Below are positions 1 to 9,928 of a stretch of DNA of 64,000 nt, piece by piece. Source of the stretch: JAAEPI01 sp964352625. Lineage in GTDB: Bacteria; Bacteroidota; Bacteroidia; Cytophagales; Cyclobacteriaceae. The notes below the pieces were generated by a model, which did no database searches, was not told the origin of the DNA, and was given only the letters and a program-made list of their open reading frames with translations. The stretch covers positions 321,465 to 385,464 of the forward strand of contig CAYGSD010000002.1 of assembly GCA_964352625.1 (NCBI GenBank), in the 5' to 3' direction. The translations under genes were made by a program, and so were the position numbers. Numbering within the stretch: position 1 is the first letter of the stretch; each line of letters begins with the position of its first letter.

Positions 1-3000
1 GCCCAAGGAAAGCTCATCTCCACGGGCAATCACATCATAAAGCCAGAAGGATTCACCATTCCGTTCAATGCCGAAAAAGTGCATGGAATTTCTACCGACC
101 GAGCGTTGGAGGTAGGGGAGGATTTGACGGAGGTGATGGACAAGTTTACTGCTGATGTGCAGAAAGCTAAAGTCCTAATAGGTCACAATATCGAATTCGA
201 TAATAAGATTCTCGGAGCTGAATATTTGAGAGTAGAGAAGGAGAACATCCTCGCAGATTTCCCAAACATTGACACATCGACCGACACCAAAGAATTTTGC
301 CAGTTGCCGGGTGGGCCAGGAGGAGGCTTGAAGTCACCGCGGTTACTTGAACTATATGAGAAACTCTTCGGTGAGCAATTCGAGGATGCCCATGATGCGG
401 CTTACGATGTGGATGCTACGGCTAAGGCATTTTTCGAAACACTCCGACGCAAGATCATCCCAGCTCTTGATGAAACGGAGCTATCAACGCTCGAGTACGA
501 GGCACCAGACCTAAGTAAAGCAAATTTTGCGTGGATCAGAGAAAAAGCTTCCGAAAAAATTGGCTCTGAAAAAGTTGATGTGGCTGACATCACAGCGAGT
601 TTCTGTCACCTTCATGTGCACTCTCAGTGTTCGATCCTACAAGCTACCCCTAGCGTGGAGCGAATAGTTGAGAAAGCAAAAGAATACAACATGCCGGCAG
701 TCGCAATGACTGACTTGGGTAACATGTTTGGTGCCTTCAAATTCGTACGAGCTGCTCACAAGGCTGAAATTAAACCAATTGTAGGGTGCGAGCTTTTTGT
801 GGCTGAAGAGCGAACAAAAACAAAATTCACCAAGGATAATCCGGATAAACGGTTCCAACAAGTGCTCATCGCGAAGAACAAGAAAGGCTATGAAAATCTA
901 TCCAAGCTCAGTTCGCTCGGCTACATGGAGGGCTTGTATGGTTTGTATCCGCGAGTAGACAAGGAATTGATCAAAAAATACAGCGAGGGATTGATTGCAT
1001 TAAGTGGTGGCCTTTACTCGGAGATTCCCCGACTAATTCTCAATGTCGGGGAGACGCAGGCCGAAGAGGAATTGCTATGGTGGAAGGGTGTTTTTGGAGA
1101 AGATTTTTACATAGAAATAAACAGACACGGTCTTGAAGAGGAGAACCACCTAAATCAGGTTTTGGTCAGTCTAGCCAAAAAACACGATGTGAAATTGGTA
1201 GCGGCCAATGAGCTTTTCTACCTGGATGAAAAAGAATCAGAGGCGCACGATGTGCTGATTTGTGTGAAGGAAAACGAGAAAAAAAGCACACCTATTGGAC
1301 GCGGAAGAGGTTTCCGCCCCGGCATGCCAAACAGTAAATTTTACTTCAAGTCTCAGGATGAGATGAAAGAGGCCTTTACAGATTTACCGGAGGCGATAGA
1401 GAATGTTGCAGAGATTGTGTCTAAGTGCGAAGATTACAAGCTTGAGCGTGACGTGCTCTTGCCAGAATTCGATATTCCACAAGAATTCATTGATTCTGAA
1501 GATAAAAAGGATGGCGGCAAGCGCGGTGAGAATGCGTACCTCAGGCATTTAACCTACAAAGGAGCTGAGAAAAGATACGATGTGGTTTCAGATGAAATCA
1601 AAGAGCGAATTGATTTTGAGCTAAAGACCATTGAGAACACCGGTTATCCGGGGTACTTCCTCATTGTACAGGACTTTACCAGCAAAGCCCGGGAAATGGG
1701 CGTAGTTGTGGGGCCCGGTCGTGGATCAGCGGCTGGGTCTGTAGTGGCGTATTGCATTGGCATCACCAATGTTGATCCGATCGCCTATGATCTCCTTTTT
1801 GAGCGATTCCTGAATCCTGACAGGGTTTCACTGCCTGATATTGACATTGATTTTGATAATGAAGGTAGAGAGAAAGTGATCCAGTATGTGATCGATAAGT
1901 ACGGCTTCACACAAGTGGCTCAGATCATCACTTACGGAACCATGGCACCAAAATCGGCCATTCGTGATGCGGGCAGGGTGATGGAATTGCCCCTTCAGGA
2001 AACCGACTCAATTGCTAAGCTTGTGCCCGAACGACCTGGTACCAATTTCAAAAAGGCTTTTGAGGAAATGCCTGATCTCAAAGAAATTCTCAAGAGAGAT
2101 GACCTCCATGGAAGGGTGCTAAATCAGGCGGTCGTTTTAGAGGGCTCACTGAGGAATACCGGAATTCACGCGTGTGGAGTGATCATTACACCACGCGATA
2201 TGACCGATCTTATTCCAGTGGCTAAATCAAAAGATTCGGAACTGCTGCTTACGCAATTTGATAACAGTGTGGTCGAGTCAGCTGGGATGCTGAAGATGGA
2301 CTTTTTGGGTCTGAAAACTCTTTCGATCATAAAGACGGCCGTTGAAAACGTGGAGAAACGTCATGGTATCAAAATAGACATAGACGAGCTGCCACTCGAT
2401 GATGCGAAGACCTATGAGCTTTTTGCTCGCGGTGAGACCAACGGAACCTTCCAGTTTGAATCGCCCGGAATGCAGAAGCACTTGCGGGCTCTGAAGCCAG
2501 ATAGGTTTGAAGACTTGATAGCCATGAACGCCTTGTATCGTCCAGGCCCAATGGAGTACATCCCGAACTTCATTGCCAGAAAGCATGGCAAGGAGCCAAT
2601 TACCTATGACCTTCCAGAGATGGAGGAGTACCTGTCCGAGACCTATGGGATCACGGTATATCAAGAGCAGGTGATGCTACTTTCGCAGAGCTTGGCAGGA
2701 TTTACTAAAGGTGAAGCCGATGTGCTGCGTAAGGCGATGGGTAAAAAGATTTACAAGCTGCTGATGGAGCTGAAGCCGAAGTTCATCGGGCAAGCAAAGG
2801 AGAAAGGCCACCCAGAGGATAAGCTCGAAAAAATCTGGAAAGATTGGGAGGCATTTGCGGCTTATGCATTCAACAAATCACACAGTACGTGCTACGCTGT
2901 GCTTGCCTATCAGACGGGTTATTTGAAAGCGCACTATCCGGCCGAGTTCATGGCATCTCTACTCACTCACAATCTTTCGAATGCGGATAAGGTGAGCTTC

Positions 3001-4107
3001 TTCATGGAAGAATGTCGGAACATTAATTCACCCGTTTTGGGGCCGGATGTGAATGAGTCGGACATCAACTTCATGGTGAACAAAAAGGGCGAAATCCGAT
3101 TCGGCCTGGGTGCCATAAAAGGGACCGGCGAGTCCGCAACAAGGGCGATCATTGAGGAGCGGGATGAGAATGGTCCGTTCAGTGATTTCTTTGATTTTGC
3201 GTCGAGGGTGAACCTTCGGGCTGTGAATAAGAAATCCTTTGAAAGCCTTGCCAAGGCAGGAGCTTTTGACTGTTTCCCTGAGTACCATCGGCGGCAGTAC
3301 GTTGACCCTGATGAGGAAGGGCAGTCCCTCACCGAGAAGGCCATTCGCTATGCCAATAAAATGCAGGAGGAGGCCAACAGCTCGCAAGCGTCATTATTTG
3401 GTGGGGGAGGAACGGAAGTTTTGACTAAGCCCCGAATTGGTCGGATCGAACCATACGGCGATATCGAAAAGCTGAATATTGAGAAAGAGATGGTGGGGCT
3501 ATACATTACAGGTCATCCCCTTGATCAATACAAATTTGAGATGAGGCATTTGTGCAATGCCACACTTGGCGATTTGAAGGAGTTGCAGCGTGGCAGGGAG
3601 ATGAGAATAGGAGGAATCATTAGCAATGTGCAGCACCGCACTTCTAAGAAAGGAAATCCATTTGGGCAATTCACGTTAGAGGATTTCAATGATAACTACA
3701 CCTTCTACCTTTTCTCAAAAGACTATCTCCAATTCAAGCCCATGCTGGAGCCGGGCTGGTTTTTATACTTGACAGGATCAGTTCAAACTCGATGGAACAG
3801 TGAGGAACTTGAATTCAAGATTCACAACATTGAGCACTTAAGTGAAATCAGAGAAAAGATGACTAAAGGGCTGGAAGTGAGGATGAAACTGAAGGATGTG
3901 AATGAAATTATTGTCGATGAAATCGAGCGCATAGCGTCTACTTATCCGGGGAAATGCTCCCTGAAACTGAGCGTACTGGGAGCACATGAAGATCGAGCCA
4001 TTCAGCTGGAAATGCTAAGCAGGAAATTCTCCGTGGATCTGACGGATCAATTCATGACCGAAATAAAGACCATGAATGAGCTCGATGTACAGGTAATGGT
4101 CGGATGA
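1..4107 (+). CDS. dnaE: DNA polymerase III subunit alpha with N-terminal proofreading exonuclease (5' end cut by window)
   Basis: Replicative DNA polymerase catalytic subunit. The reading frame is open from base 1, so the start lies outside the window; the GTG at 79 is internal to the exonuclease domain. The first ~160 codons hold a DnaQ/epsilon-type 3'-5' exonuclease (GHNIEFDNK Exo II block and AHDAAYDVDAT Exo III block). A PHP domain follows (HLHVHS near base 610), then the C-family polymerase core with GPGRGSAAGS and the catalytic PDIDIDFD block near base 1834. A helix-hairpin-helix/OB-fold C-terminus follows (GGIISNVQHRTSKKG). Proofreading and polymerisation are therefore on one chain. 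The stop overlaps the start of the next gene (ATGA), suggesting translational coupling. Identification is very secure. Confidence 0.97.
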   Translation, partial: AQGKLISTGNHIIKPEGFTIPFNAEKVHGISTDRALEVGEDLTEVMDKFTADVQKAKVLIGHNIEFDNKILGAEYLRVEKENILADFPNIDTSTDTKEFCQLPGGPGGGLKSPRLLELYEKLFGEQFEDAHDAAYDVDATAKAFFETLRRKIIPALDETELSTLEYEAPDLSKANFAWIREKASEKIGSEKVDVADITASFCHLHVHSQCSILQATPSVERIVEKAKEYNMPAVAMTDLGNMFGAFKFVRAAHKAEIKPIVGCELFVAEERTKTKFTKDNPDKRFQQVLIAKNKKGYENLSKLSSLGYMEGLYGLYPRVDKELIKKYSEGLIALSGGLYSEIPRLILNVGETQAEEELLWWKGVFGEDFYIEINRHGLEEENHLNQVLVSLAKKHDVKLVAANELFYLDEKESEAHDVLICVKENEKKSTPIGRGRGFRPGMPNSKFYFKSQDEMKEAFTDLPEAIENVAEIVSKCEDYKLERDVLLPEFDIPQEFIDSEDKKDGGKRGENAYLRHLTYKGAEKRYDVVSDEIKERIDFELKTIENTGYPGYFLIVQDFTSKAREMGVVVGPGRGSAAGSVVAYCIGITNVDPIAYDLLFERFLNPDRVSLPDIDIDFDNEGREKVIQYVIDKYGFTQVAQIITYGTMAPKSAIRDAGRVMELPLQETDSIAKLVPERPGTNFKKAFEEMPDLKEILKRDDLHGRVLNQAVVLEGSLRNTGIHACGVIITPRDMTDLIPVAKSKDSELLLTQFDNSVVESAGMLKMDFLGLKTLSIIKTAVENVEKRHGIKIDIDELPLDDAKTYELFARGETNGTFQFESPGMQKHLRALKPDRFEDLIAMNALYRPGPMEYIPNFIARKHGKEPITYDLPEMEEYLSETYGITVYQEQVMLLSQSLAGFTKGEADVLRKAMGKKIYKLLMELKPKFIGQAKEKGHPEDKLEKIWKDWEAFAAYAFNKSHSTCYAVLAYQTGYLKAHYPAEFMASLLTHNLSNADKVSFFMEECRNINSPVLGPDVNESDINFMVNKKGEIRFGLGAIKGTGESATRAIIEERDENGPFSDFFDFASRVNLRAVNKKSFESLAKAGAFDCFPEYHRRQYVDPDEEGQSLTEKAIRYANKMQEEANSSQASLFGGGGTEVLTKPRIGRIEPYGDIEKLNIEKEMVGLYITGHPLDQYKFEMRHLCNATLGDLKELQRGREMRIGGIISNVQHRTSKKGNPFGQFTLEDFNDNYTFYLFSKDYLQFKPMLEPGWFLYLTGSVQTRWNSEELEFKIHNIEHLSEIREKMTKGLEVRMKLKDVNEIIVDEIERIASTYPGKCSLKLSVLGAHEDRAIQLEMLSRKFSVDLTDQFMTEIKTMNELDVQVMVG

Positions 4108-4496
4108 GGCAGTCAATCGTAAATCTTACTTTGGTTGTACGTGATTACGATGAAGCCATTGAGTTCTATACGCAAGTGCTCAACTTCGACCTGGTAGAGG
4201 ACACGGAGATGTCAGACACCAAGCGATGGGTGAGAGTACAACCAAAAGGAGGGCAATGTTGTTTGCTGTTGGCAAAGGCCGTCGGAGAGCAGCAGGTGAA
4301 AGCCATTGGCAATCAAACCGGAGGTCGGGTGTTTTTATTCCTTCATACCGATGATTTTCGCAGAGATTTCAGTAGATACATGGAGCGCGGAGTTAAGGTA
4401 ATCCGTGAACCTTCGGTTGAGGAATATGGAACTGTAGCGGTCATTGCCGACTTATATGGAAATAAAATTGATCTAATCGAGCCAGTTAATAGTTAA
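4104..4496 (+). CDS. VOC (glyoxalase/bleomycin-resistance fold) family protein
   Basis: A 130-residue protein with the paired beta-alpha-beta-beta-beta layout of the vicinal oxygen chelate superfamily. It starts with NLTLVVRDYDEAIEFY and ends with VIADLYGNKIDLIEP, where the last Glu is a typical metal ligand. Substrate unknown; such proteins may be lyases, dioxygenases or binding proteins. It overlaps dnaE by four bases. Only six bases separate its stop from the ATG of a truncated transsulfuration gene copy, so before the cassette at 4644-11907 arrived, dnaE, this gene and the transsulfuration gene probably formed one operon (inference). Confidence 0.85.
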   Translation: MRQSIVNLTLVVRDYDEAIEFYTQVLNFDLVEDTEMSDTKRWVRVQPKGGQCCLLLAKAVGEQQVKAIGNQTGGRVFLFLHTDDFRRDFSRYMERGVKVIREPSVEEYGTVAVIADLYGNKIDLIEPVNS

Positions 4497-4502
4497 AAAT
4501 AA

Positions 4503-4643
4503 ATGCCAAGATTCGAAACCAAAGCGATCAAGAGCGTGCTTGACAAAGTGGAAGTAGCCCAACCCGTCTCCACGCCACTTTATCTATCCTCGACGTATCG
4601 CAGAAATGCAGATGGCACCTACGATGGTGGGTTTGCTTATGGA
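4503..4643 (+). repeat. Direct repeat, left copy (141 bp)
   Basis: Left member of a 141-base direct repeat whose right member is 11908-12048, with four mismatches. The repeats bracket a unique segment of 7264 bases holding three genes. No shared bases extend upstream of the ATG or beyond the FAYG codons. Confidence 0.95.
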
Positions 4644-4649
4644 CAATGA
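4503..4649 (+). pseudogene. Truncated 5' copy of the cystathionine gamma-synthase/lyase gene
   Basis: Bases 4503-4643 match bases 11908-12048, the first 47 codons of the intact gene, at 137 of 141 positions. The match begins exactly at the ATG and ends inside the codons for FAYG; then one codon and a TGA follow. The encoded 48-residue peptide lacks the PLP-binding core and cannot be an enzyme. Three of the four differences are synonymous and one changes His to Arg. The fragment sits six bases after the VOC stop, probably the ancestral position of the gene. It marks the left end of the 7.3 kb cassette. Confidence 0.93.
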
Positions 4650-4716
4650 GAAGGGCTATTATTTATTGGCTCCAATGAGTTGCTTGAGAAGGTAAGTCTT
4701 ATTAAAAATCGGCGAC

Positions 4717-4724
4717 TATATTTG
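4717..4724 (+). promoter_or_regulatory. Candidate -7 promoter box for the cassette
   Basis: TATATTTG matches the Bacteroidota -7 consensus TAnnTTTG and ends 17 bases before the ATG at 4742. No convincing -33 TTTG lies at the usual distance. It sits in the 92 bases of cassette-specific sequence after the dead gene fragment, so the cassette may carry its own promoter. Confidence 0.45.
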
Positions 4725-4741
4725 TTCAAAACCTCAACAAG

Positions 4742-7700
4742 ATGTATTCGAGAATAATACTTGTTTTAGGAACATTGTTTCTTATCACCTTGGGTAAAGC
4801 CCAAGAAAAAATTCCTTTGGTGAGAGCCTATGAAAATATTCAGGCAGGAATTCAAGCACACGATAGTGCCAACTATGATCGGGCACTTTTGCTGTATTCT
4901 ACTGTTTTCAAATCAGATACCAATTACGTGCTGGCAAGGTATGAAACTATGCTTACCCTTTATAAGCTCGAGAAATTTGATCAATCGATAGAAATAGGTA
5001 AGAAAATATCAGAAATACCCTCTGACTATCAAGCGGCAATATTAAACATTATGGGAAATGCGTTTGACGAGCTTGGAAATACAAAGGAAGCTATCGCTAC
5101 TTACCAATATGGCCTGGAAAAATTCCCACATGATCAATTATTGAATTACAATATTGCTAAAACATATTTCGACAATGAATATTATAAGGAGGCCTATTCT
5201 CATGCGGAGCGTTCTTTGAACATCAATCCATTCCATGCCAATTCCCATCTTCTTCTTGGTGATATGATGGCATTGATGGGGCACAAGACTAGATCTCTTC
5301 TAAGTTATCTGACCTATTTAGCGGTGAATACAGGGAATAATTCTGTCTTAGTCAAGGCAAACGATTTGGTAAATAATGCCTATGAAAATATTGGGTCGGT
5401 TGAATCTATTATTGGTAAGGATGATTTTTATCAGTTTGATGTTTTGATCAATTCAAGGGCTGCTATAGATAAGGGATACAAAAAGGAAGTAAAATTTGAT
5501 GCAGCAATCGTCGGACAAACACAACTGGTGCTGTCAAAATTAAAGGCGGTTGGAGATCCAGATGACTTATGGAATAGATTATACGTTCCGTATTTAGTTA
5601 AAATATATAATGAGGGACACCTTGAGGCATTTACTTACTTAATCCTCGCGTCTTCGGGAAAAGATCAGGTTGTTAAATGGAGAAGCAAGAATAGCAATAA
5701 GACAAAAGCAATGTCATCTTTAGCAGGTTCGGTAATTGCAGAAATGAAGAATTATCGTAAAGCAAGCGTACTAGATAATTACGCCGATTATTCGCACTGG
5801 TATTTTGAAAATGGTAGATTGAACGCCATTGGAAATGCTAATGGAGAACAAAGAGTCGGACCTTGGGAATTTTATTACTCAAATGGTAGAATCAACGCAA
5901 GAGGTGTCTATAAAGATGGCCAAAAAGTTGGGCCATGGGAATATTATTACAGTAACGGAAGCTTGAATAAGAAAGAGGTTTACTCAGAAGAGGGCACAGT
6001 CATAGGTGAAGTCTTCATATACCATGAGAATGGAAACATATGGAATAAAATTGTGTACAATGAAGATGGACAAAGAGATGGTTTCTTGGACATTTATAAT
6101 AAATGGGGGGTACTAATTGAGAAGTATCCTTACAGAAATGGCGAAGTGACTGGAAGAGGAGAGGTGTTCACTAATACAGGTGTGAAAGAGAGAGAATATG
6201 TCATGGACAAAGGAAGGTTTGTTGAAGATTACACGTATTTCTTCCCAGACGGATCGATTTCTTACGAGTATAACTATGTTAATGATACCCTAGAAGGCGA
6301 TTTTTTCTCATACTTCGCTGATGGCTCTATTGAACAAAAAGGCACATATCTCGATGGTGAATATCATGGAAATTGGGAAGGATATTTTGCAAATGGTAAG
6401 TTGAGGTATTCTGGTGAATATGATAAAGGGCAAAAAATCGGTCAGTGGAAGTACTATTCAGATCATGGAACTATGACCTATCTGGATACTTATGAAGATG
6501 GATATTTACGGGAACAGGTGGTCAATACTTTGCAAGGGAAGAAATACCGCATTAGTAAATATGAAAAAGGCAAGTTTATAGGTAATGCTTATTATGATGT
6601 TGAAGGAAAAGTATACTCTGAATCGGGAGACCCAAGTGGTACTTTTTCTCATATAGGTTACAGTGAAAGCGGTGATTTATTAGTTACAGGATCATACTTG
6701 GATGGCAAGAAACATGGTCTATTTACGAATTTCCATGCCAACGGCAATGTGGAAAGCAAAGAATATTTTGAAGAGGGCGTTCAGCAAGGACAGGCGAGCT
6801 ACTATTACTCAGATGGAACACTCAAGTATGAATATTCATTCAAAGATGACATTCAGAACGGCTACTATCGGAGCTATTATAAAAATGGCCAAATAATGGA
6901 TGAAGGATGGGTTATAGATGGTCAGAAGCAACAACTTTGGATATCATACTTTATGGATGGTTCGCCACATTACAAATCCAATTATCTCAACGATAAACTA
7001 CATGGAGAATATGTAGAACTATGTAATCTTGGCGATACCCTTTTCATACTGAATTATCAAGAGGATTTGATTGATACGTACGAAGCTCGACATCCAGACG
7101 GTGAAGTGCTAGATTCAGGTCATTTGAAAAATGCCAAGGGCGACTTGGTTTATACGTATCGAAATGGTCAGGAAAGGTATAGAAGGGGGATGATCGCTGG
7201 ACTTGAGGTAGGGACGAAGGCGAGCTATTTCCCTAATGGTCAGATAAGTACGATTTCAGAAATGATTGACGGAAAAGAAAATGGTGTCTACAAAAGCTAC
7301 TATCCTGATGGTAAATTGAGTTTTCAGGGCACTTATAGTTTGGGAGAACTTAACGGTAAAGTGGAATGGTATGATGTGTTCGGCAATCTTTCCTCGGATG
7401 GATATTATATGTACGGTACAACATCAGGTGAGTATAATTTCTATCATGATAACGGACAAATTAGTTCCAGTGGAGTGGATGTGGGCGGTTTGTCAATAGA
7501 TACCGTCAAATACTATGATCACTTTGGAGAACTCCAGTTGTACAAAATTTTCGATGATAGAGAATCGTTGGTTGAGTATGGTTACTTGTCCAAGAATGGC
7601 GAACTTTTAAGTTTTTCCTTTGATAGTGCAACTACGAAGATTGAGACATACTTTCAGAATGGCACACTGTCTTACTCCCAAGATTATAAAAATGAGTTAA

Positions 7701-8002
7701 TCTCCGGTATAGGCGTCTATTATGATTCAAAAGGAGGAAAGGAACGAGAATTTGAATCTCAAAATGGAGATTATCATGGTGTTTACAAAAGGTACCATTT
7801 GAATGGACAACTATCGGAATTCAGAAATTATTATTTTGATGAATTACATGGAGAACGTAGCTTTTATTATGATTCAGGCCAATTGAAAGAAAAAAGCAAT
7901 TGGTTTTATGGGACACTCGATGGAGAAGCTACATATTTTGATGAGGGAGGTAATGTGCAATTGCAAATGAAGTACAAGAATGATCTTCCACTTTCAGATT
8001 AA
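4742..8002 (+). CDS. Large secreted protein: N-terminal TPRs plus many MORN-variant (YwqK-type) repeats
   Basis: A 1086-residue exported protein. Residues 1-20 form a signal peptide (ILVLGTLFLITLGKAQ). Residues ~25-190 contain TPR-like helices (AIATYQYGLEKFP, AYSHAERSLNINPFHANSHLL). From ~residue 350 to the end there are many 20-25 residue repeats of the pattern YYxNGxLxxxGxYxxGxxxGxW, the MORN_2/YwqK family, giving a long beta-strand solenoid. Such repeats bind partners or form surfaces; YwqK proteins are labelled antitoxins in databases, but nothing here looks like a toxin partner. It is the first gene of the three-gene cassette and overlaps the next by 23 bases. Its base composition is clearly more AT-rich than dnaE. 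Function unknown. Confidence 0.85.
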   Translation: MYSRIILVLGTLFLITLGKAQEKIPLVRAYENIQAGIQAHDSANYDRALLLYSTVFKSDTNYVLARYETMLTLYKLEKFDQSIEIGKKISEIPSDYQAAILNIMGNAFDELGNTKEAIATYQYGLEKFPHDQLLNYNIAKTYFDNEYYKEAYSHAERSLNINPFHANSHLLLGDMMALMGHKTRSLLSYLTYLAVNTGNNSVLVKANDLVNNAYENIGSVESIIGKDDFYQFDVLINSRAAIDKGYKKEVKFDAAIVGQTQLVLSKLKAVGDPDDLWNRLYVPYLVKIYNEGHLEAFTYLILASSGKDQVVKWRSKNSNKTKAMSSLAGSVIAEMKNYRKASVLDNYADYSHWYFENGRLNAIGNANGEQRVGPWEFYYSNGRINARGVYKDGQKVGPWEYYYSNGSLNKKEVYSEEGTVIGEVFIYHENGNIWNKIVYNEDGQRDGFLDIYNKWGVLIEKYPYRNGEVTGRGEVFTNTGVKEREYVMDKGRFVEDYTYFFPDGSISYEYNYVNDTLEGDFFSYFADGSIEQKGTYLDGEYHGNWEGYFANGKLRYSGEYDKGQKIGQWKYYSDHGTMTYLDTYEDGYLREQVVNTLQGKKYRISKYEKGKFIGNAYYDVEGKVYSESGDPSGTFSHIGYSESGDLLVTGSYLDGKKHGLFTNFHANGNVESKEYFEEGVQQGQASYYYSDGTLKYEYSFKDDIQNGYYRSYYKNGQIMDEGWVIDGQKQQLWISYFMDGSPHYKSNYLNDKLHGEYVELCNLGDTLFILNYQEDLIDTYEARHPDGEVLDSGHLKNAKGDLVYTYRNGQERYRRGMIAGLEVGTKASYFPNGQISTISEMIDGKENGVYKSYYPDGKLSFQGTYSLGELNGKVEWYDVFGNLSSDGYYMYGTTSGEYNFYHDNGQISSSGVDVGGLSIDTVKYYDHFGELQLYKIFDDRESLVEYGYLSKNGELLSFSFDSATTKIETYFQNGTLSYSQDYKNELISGIGVYYDSKGGKEREFESQNGDYHGVYKRYHLNGQLSEFRNYYFDELHGERSFYYDSGQLKEKSNWFYGTLDGEATYFDEGGNVQLQMKYKNDLPLSD

Positions 8003-9926
8003 ACGGATATTGATTTCCATTTTGATTTGGCTTTATGCCAGTTTCAGCCTTTCTGGTCAGAAGTATGATATTGAGCAATTAGCCATTAAGTATCCCAGTG
8101 AGGTCGCAATTTTTGGCAAGAAATCACAGGAAATATTTATTACTCAAAATAACGGGCTAATAAGTATAACCACGAATTATCATCAGGAAATGGTCTATCT
8201 GAAAGAGAATGCTGGAGCTTACTCAGATGGATCTATTTTAAGTTCAAGCTTCATGAAGCCAAGAGATATCCAAGCATATACTTTGGTTCCCAACAAGAAT
8301 AAGTACAAAAAAGTACCAGTCACAAAGTTCACAGAAAGCTTTGACTCAAATTCAAGTTCCTTCTATGATGACAGAAAGTATATTAAATATACTTTTCCGA
8401 GTATCCAAAAAGGAGCCATTACTGTGGAGACTTTCGAAGAGGACATTTCAGACCCGCTTCATGTTGGTATTTTATATATGAGTAGCTATTTGCCAGTGTT
8501 GGAATCAAACTTAAAGGTATCGGTAGACGCCTCAATTGACCTTGGCTTTACTTTTTTTAATGGATTTGATTCAACTAGATTAACAAAATCAGTTTCAAAA
8601 TCAGGTGTAGTTTATGAGATTAAGTTAAAAGACATTGTAGCCAACGAATATGATGATCAGGCCCCATCTTCTAATTACTACGTTCCTCATTTGGGCATTA
8701 GAATTAAAGGATATTCTTCAGACAAGAGCAGTTATGTGACGTTGCAAAACACATACAAGGATTTGCATAGACGGTATAGATCTTACATTCAAGACTTGGA
8801 GGAGGATGAGACCACTGAGCTTCGCGGAATTGTTGATCAATTGGTTTCAAACACTGATGGCAAACATGAGAGAGCAAAAAAAATATTCTATTGGGTTCAA
8901 GATCACATCAAATACATCGCAATCGAAAATGGTATGAGAGGTTTCATTCCAAACAAAGCATCAATGGTGTGTAAAAATCGATATGGTGACTGTAAGGATA
9001 TGTCTAGTATTTTGAAATCGATGCTAGAGATAGCTGATGTTCCGGCCTATTTGACTTGGGTGGGCACAAAGGACATTTCGTATTCCTATGTAAAGTACCC
9101 TAGTATTTTCACAGATAATCACATGATTGTGGCTAGCCATATTGATGATGAGTGGATATTTATGGACGCCACGGGGCAGTATCATGAATTGGGACTGGCC
9201 ACAAGTATGATTGAGGGAAAGCAAGCCATGATTTCTATATCAGAGGATAGTGTTCTTTTGAGACAAATCCCAATCACAACTCCCTCTTCTAATTTAATAT
9301 CTGATCACGTGGAAGTTGAGCTAAATCAGAACACCTTGAGGGGAAGTGGAACAATGCATTTGTTTGGTCAAAACAAAGCTTATAACTCGCATTATTTACT
9401 CAACTCTGATGAAAGAGATACTGAAGATTTTGTAAGTGGGCTTATCGAAAGAGGTAGTAATAAATTTAAGCTATTAACCCATGACATAGCGAATTTAAAA
9501 GATAGAAATTCCCCTTTGCAGATAGATTACACATTTGAGATTCCAGACTATGTACAGTCGATTGGAAATTACATTTACATCAATTTAAATCTGGAGAGAT
9601 CTCTGGTTGAATCGGTAATAGACAAGAAAAGGAAATTACCAATTGAATTGGAATACCAGTATTCAATAGAAGATAGGATTGAACTTACTATCCCGGATGG
9701 CTATGAGGTTTCATTTATGCCAGAGAGTGTAAGCCACGATAATGACGTTCTTGCATTTAATATTGAATATGAAACCAAGCTAAATAAGGTCATCAGGACT
9801 CGGAAGATACTTTCTAATTCCATCCTTTTACGTCCATCTGAATTTGAACCTTGGAATGAATCTATTGAACTCTTGACAAAGGCCTATCAGGAGACATTGA
9901 TTCTTTCTCGAAACACGAAAGAATAA
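7980..9926 (+). CDS. Secreted DUF3857 / transglutaminase-like protein with intact catalytic triad
   Basis: A 648-residue protein with an N-terminal signal (ILISILIWLYASFSLSGQ), a DUF3857 beta domain (~60-250), a transglutaminase/cysteine-protease-fold core (~270-400) and a C-terminal beta domain (DUF2569/DUF3858-like position). The triad is visible: Cys338 in RYGDCKDMS, His381 in DNHMIV and Asp396 in FMDAT. Family members may act as peptidases, crosslinkers or amidases; the substrate here is unknown. The start ATG overlaps the previous gene and the next gene starts two bases after its stop, so the three cassette genes are very probably one operon. Confidence 0.87.
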   Translation: MIFHFQIKRILISILIWLYASFSLSGQKYDIEQLAIKYPSEVAIFGKKSQEIFITQNNGLISITTNYHQEMVYLKENAGAYSDGSILSSSFMKPRDIQAYTLVPNKNKYKKVPVTKFTESFDSNSSSFYDDRKYIKYTFPSIQKGAITVETFEEDISDPLHVGILYMSSYLPVLESNLKVSVDASIDLGFTFFNGFDSTRLTKSVSKSGVVYEIKLKDIVANEYDDQAPSSNYYVPHLGIRIKGYSSDKSSYVTLQNTYKDLHRRYRSYIQDLEEDETTELRGIVDQLVSNTDGKHERAKKIFYWVQDHIKYIAIENGMRGFIPNKASMVCKNRYGDCKDMSSILKSMLEIADVPAYLTWVGTKDISYSYVKYPSIFTDNHMIVASHIDDEWIFMDATGQYHELGLATSMIEGKQAMISISEDSVLLRQIPITTPSSNLISDHVEVELNQNTLRGSGTMHLFGQNKAYNSHYLLNSDERDTEDFVSGLIERGSNKFKLLTHDIANLKDRNSPLQIDYTFEIPDYVQSIGNYIYINLNLERSLVESVIDKKRKLPIELEYQYSIEDRIELTIPDGYEVSFMPESVSHDNDVLAFNIEYETKLNKVIRTRKILSNSILLRPSEFEPWNESIELLTKAYQETLILSRNTKE

Positions 9927-9928
9927 AT

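Noticed and set aside
2278..3387. Minus-strand frames inside dnaE
   Set aside because: They lie opposite conserved polymerase motifs and show no family features; antisense shadows.
4742..8002. Toxin-antitoxin antitoxin annotation for the MORN-variant protein (YwqK label)
   Set aside because: The protein is large, exported and has no toxin-like partner; only the repeat type is shared with YwqK.
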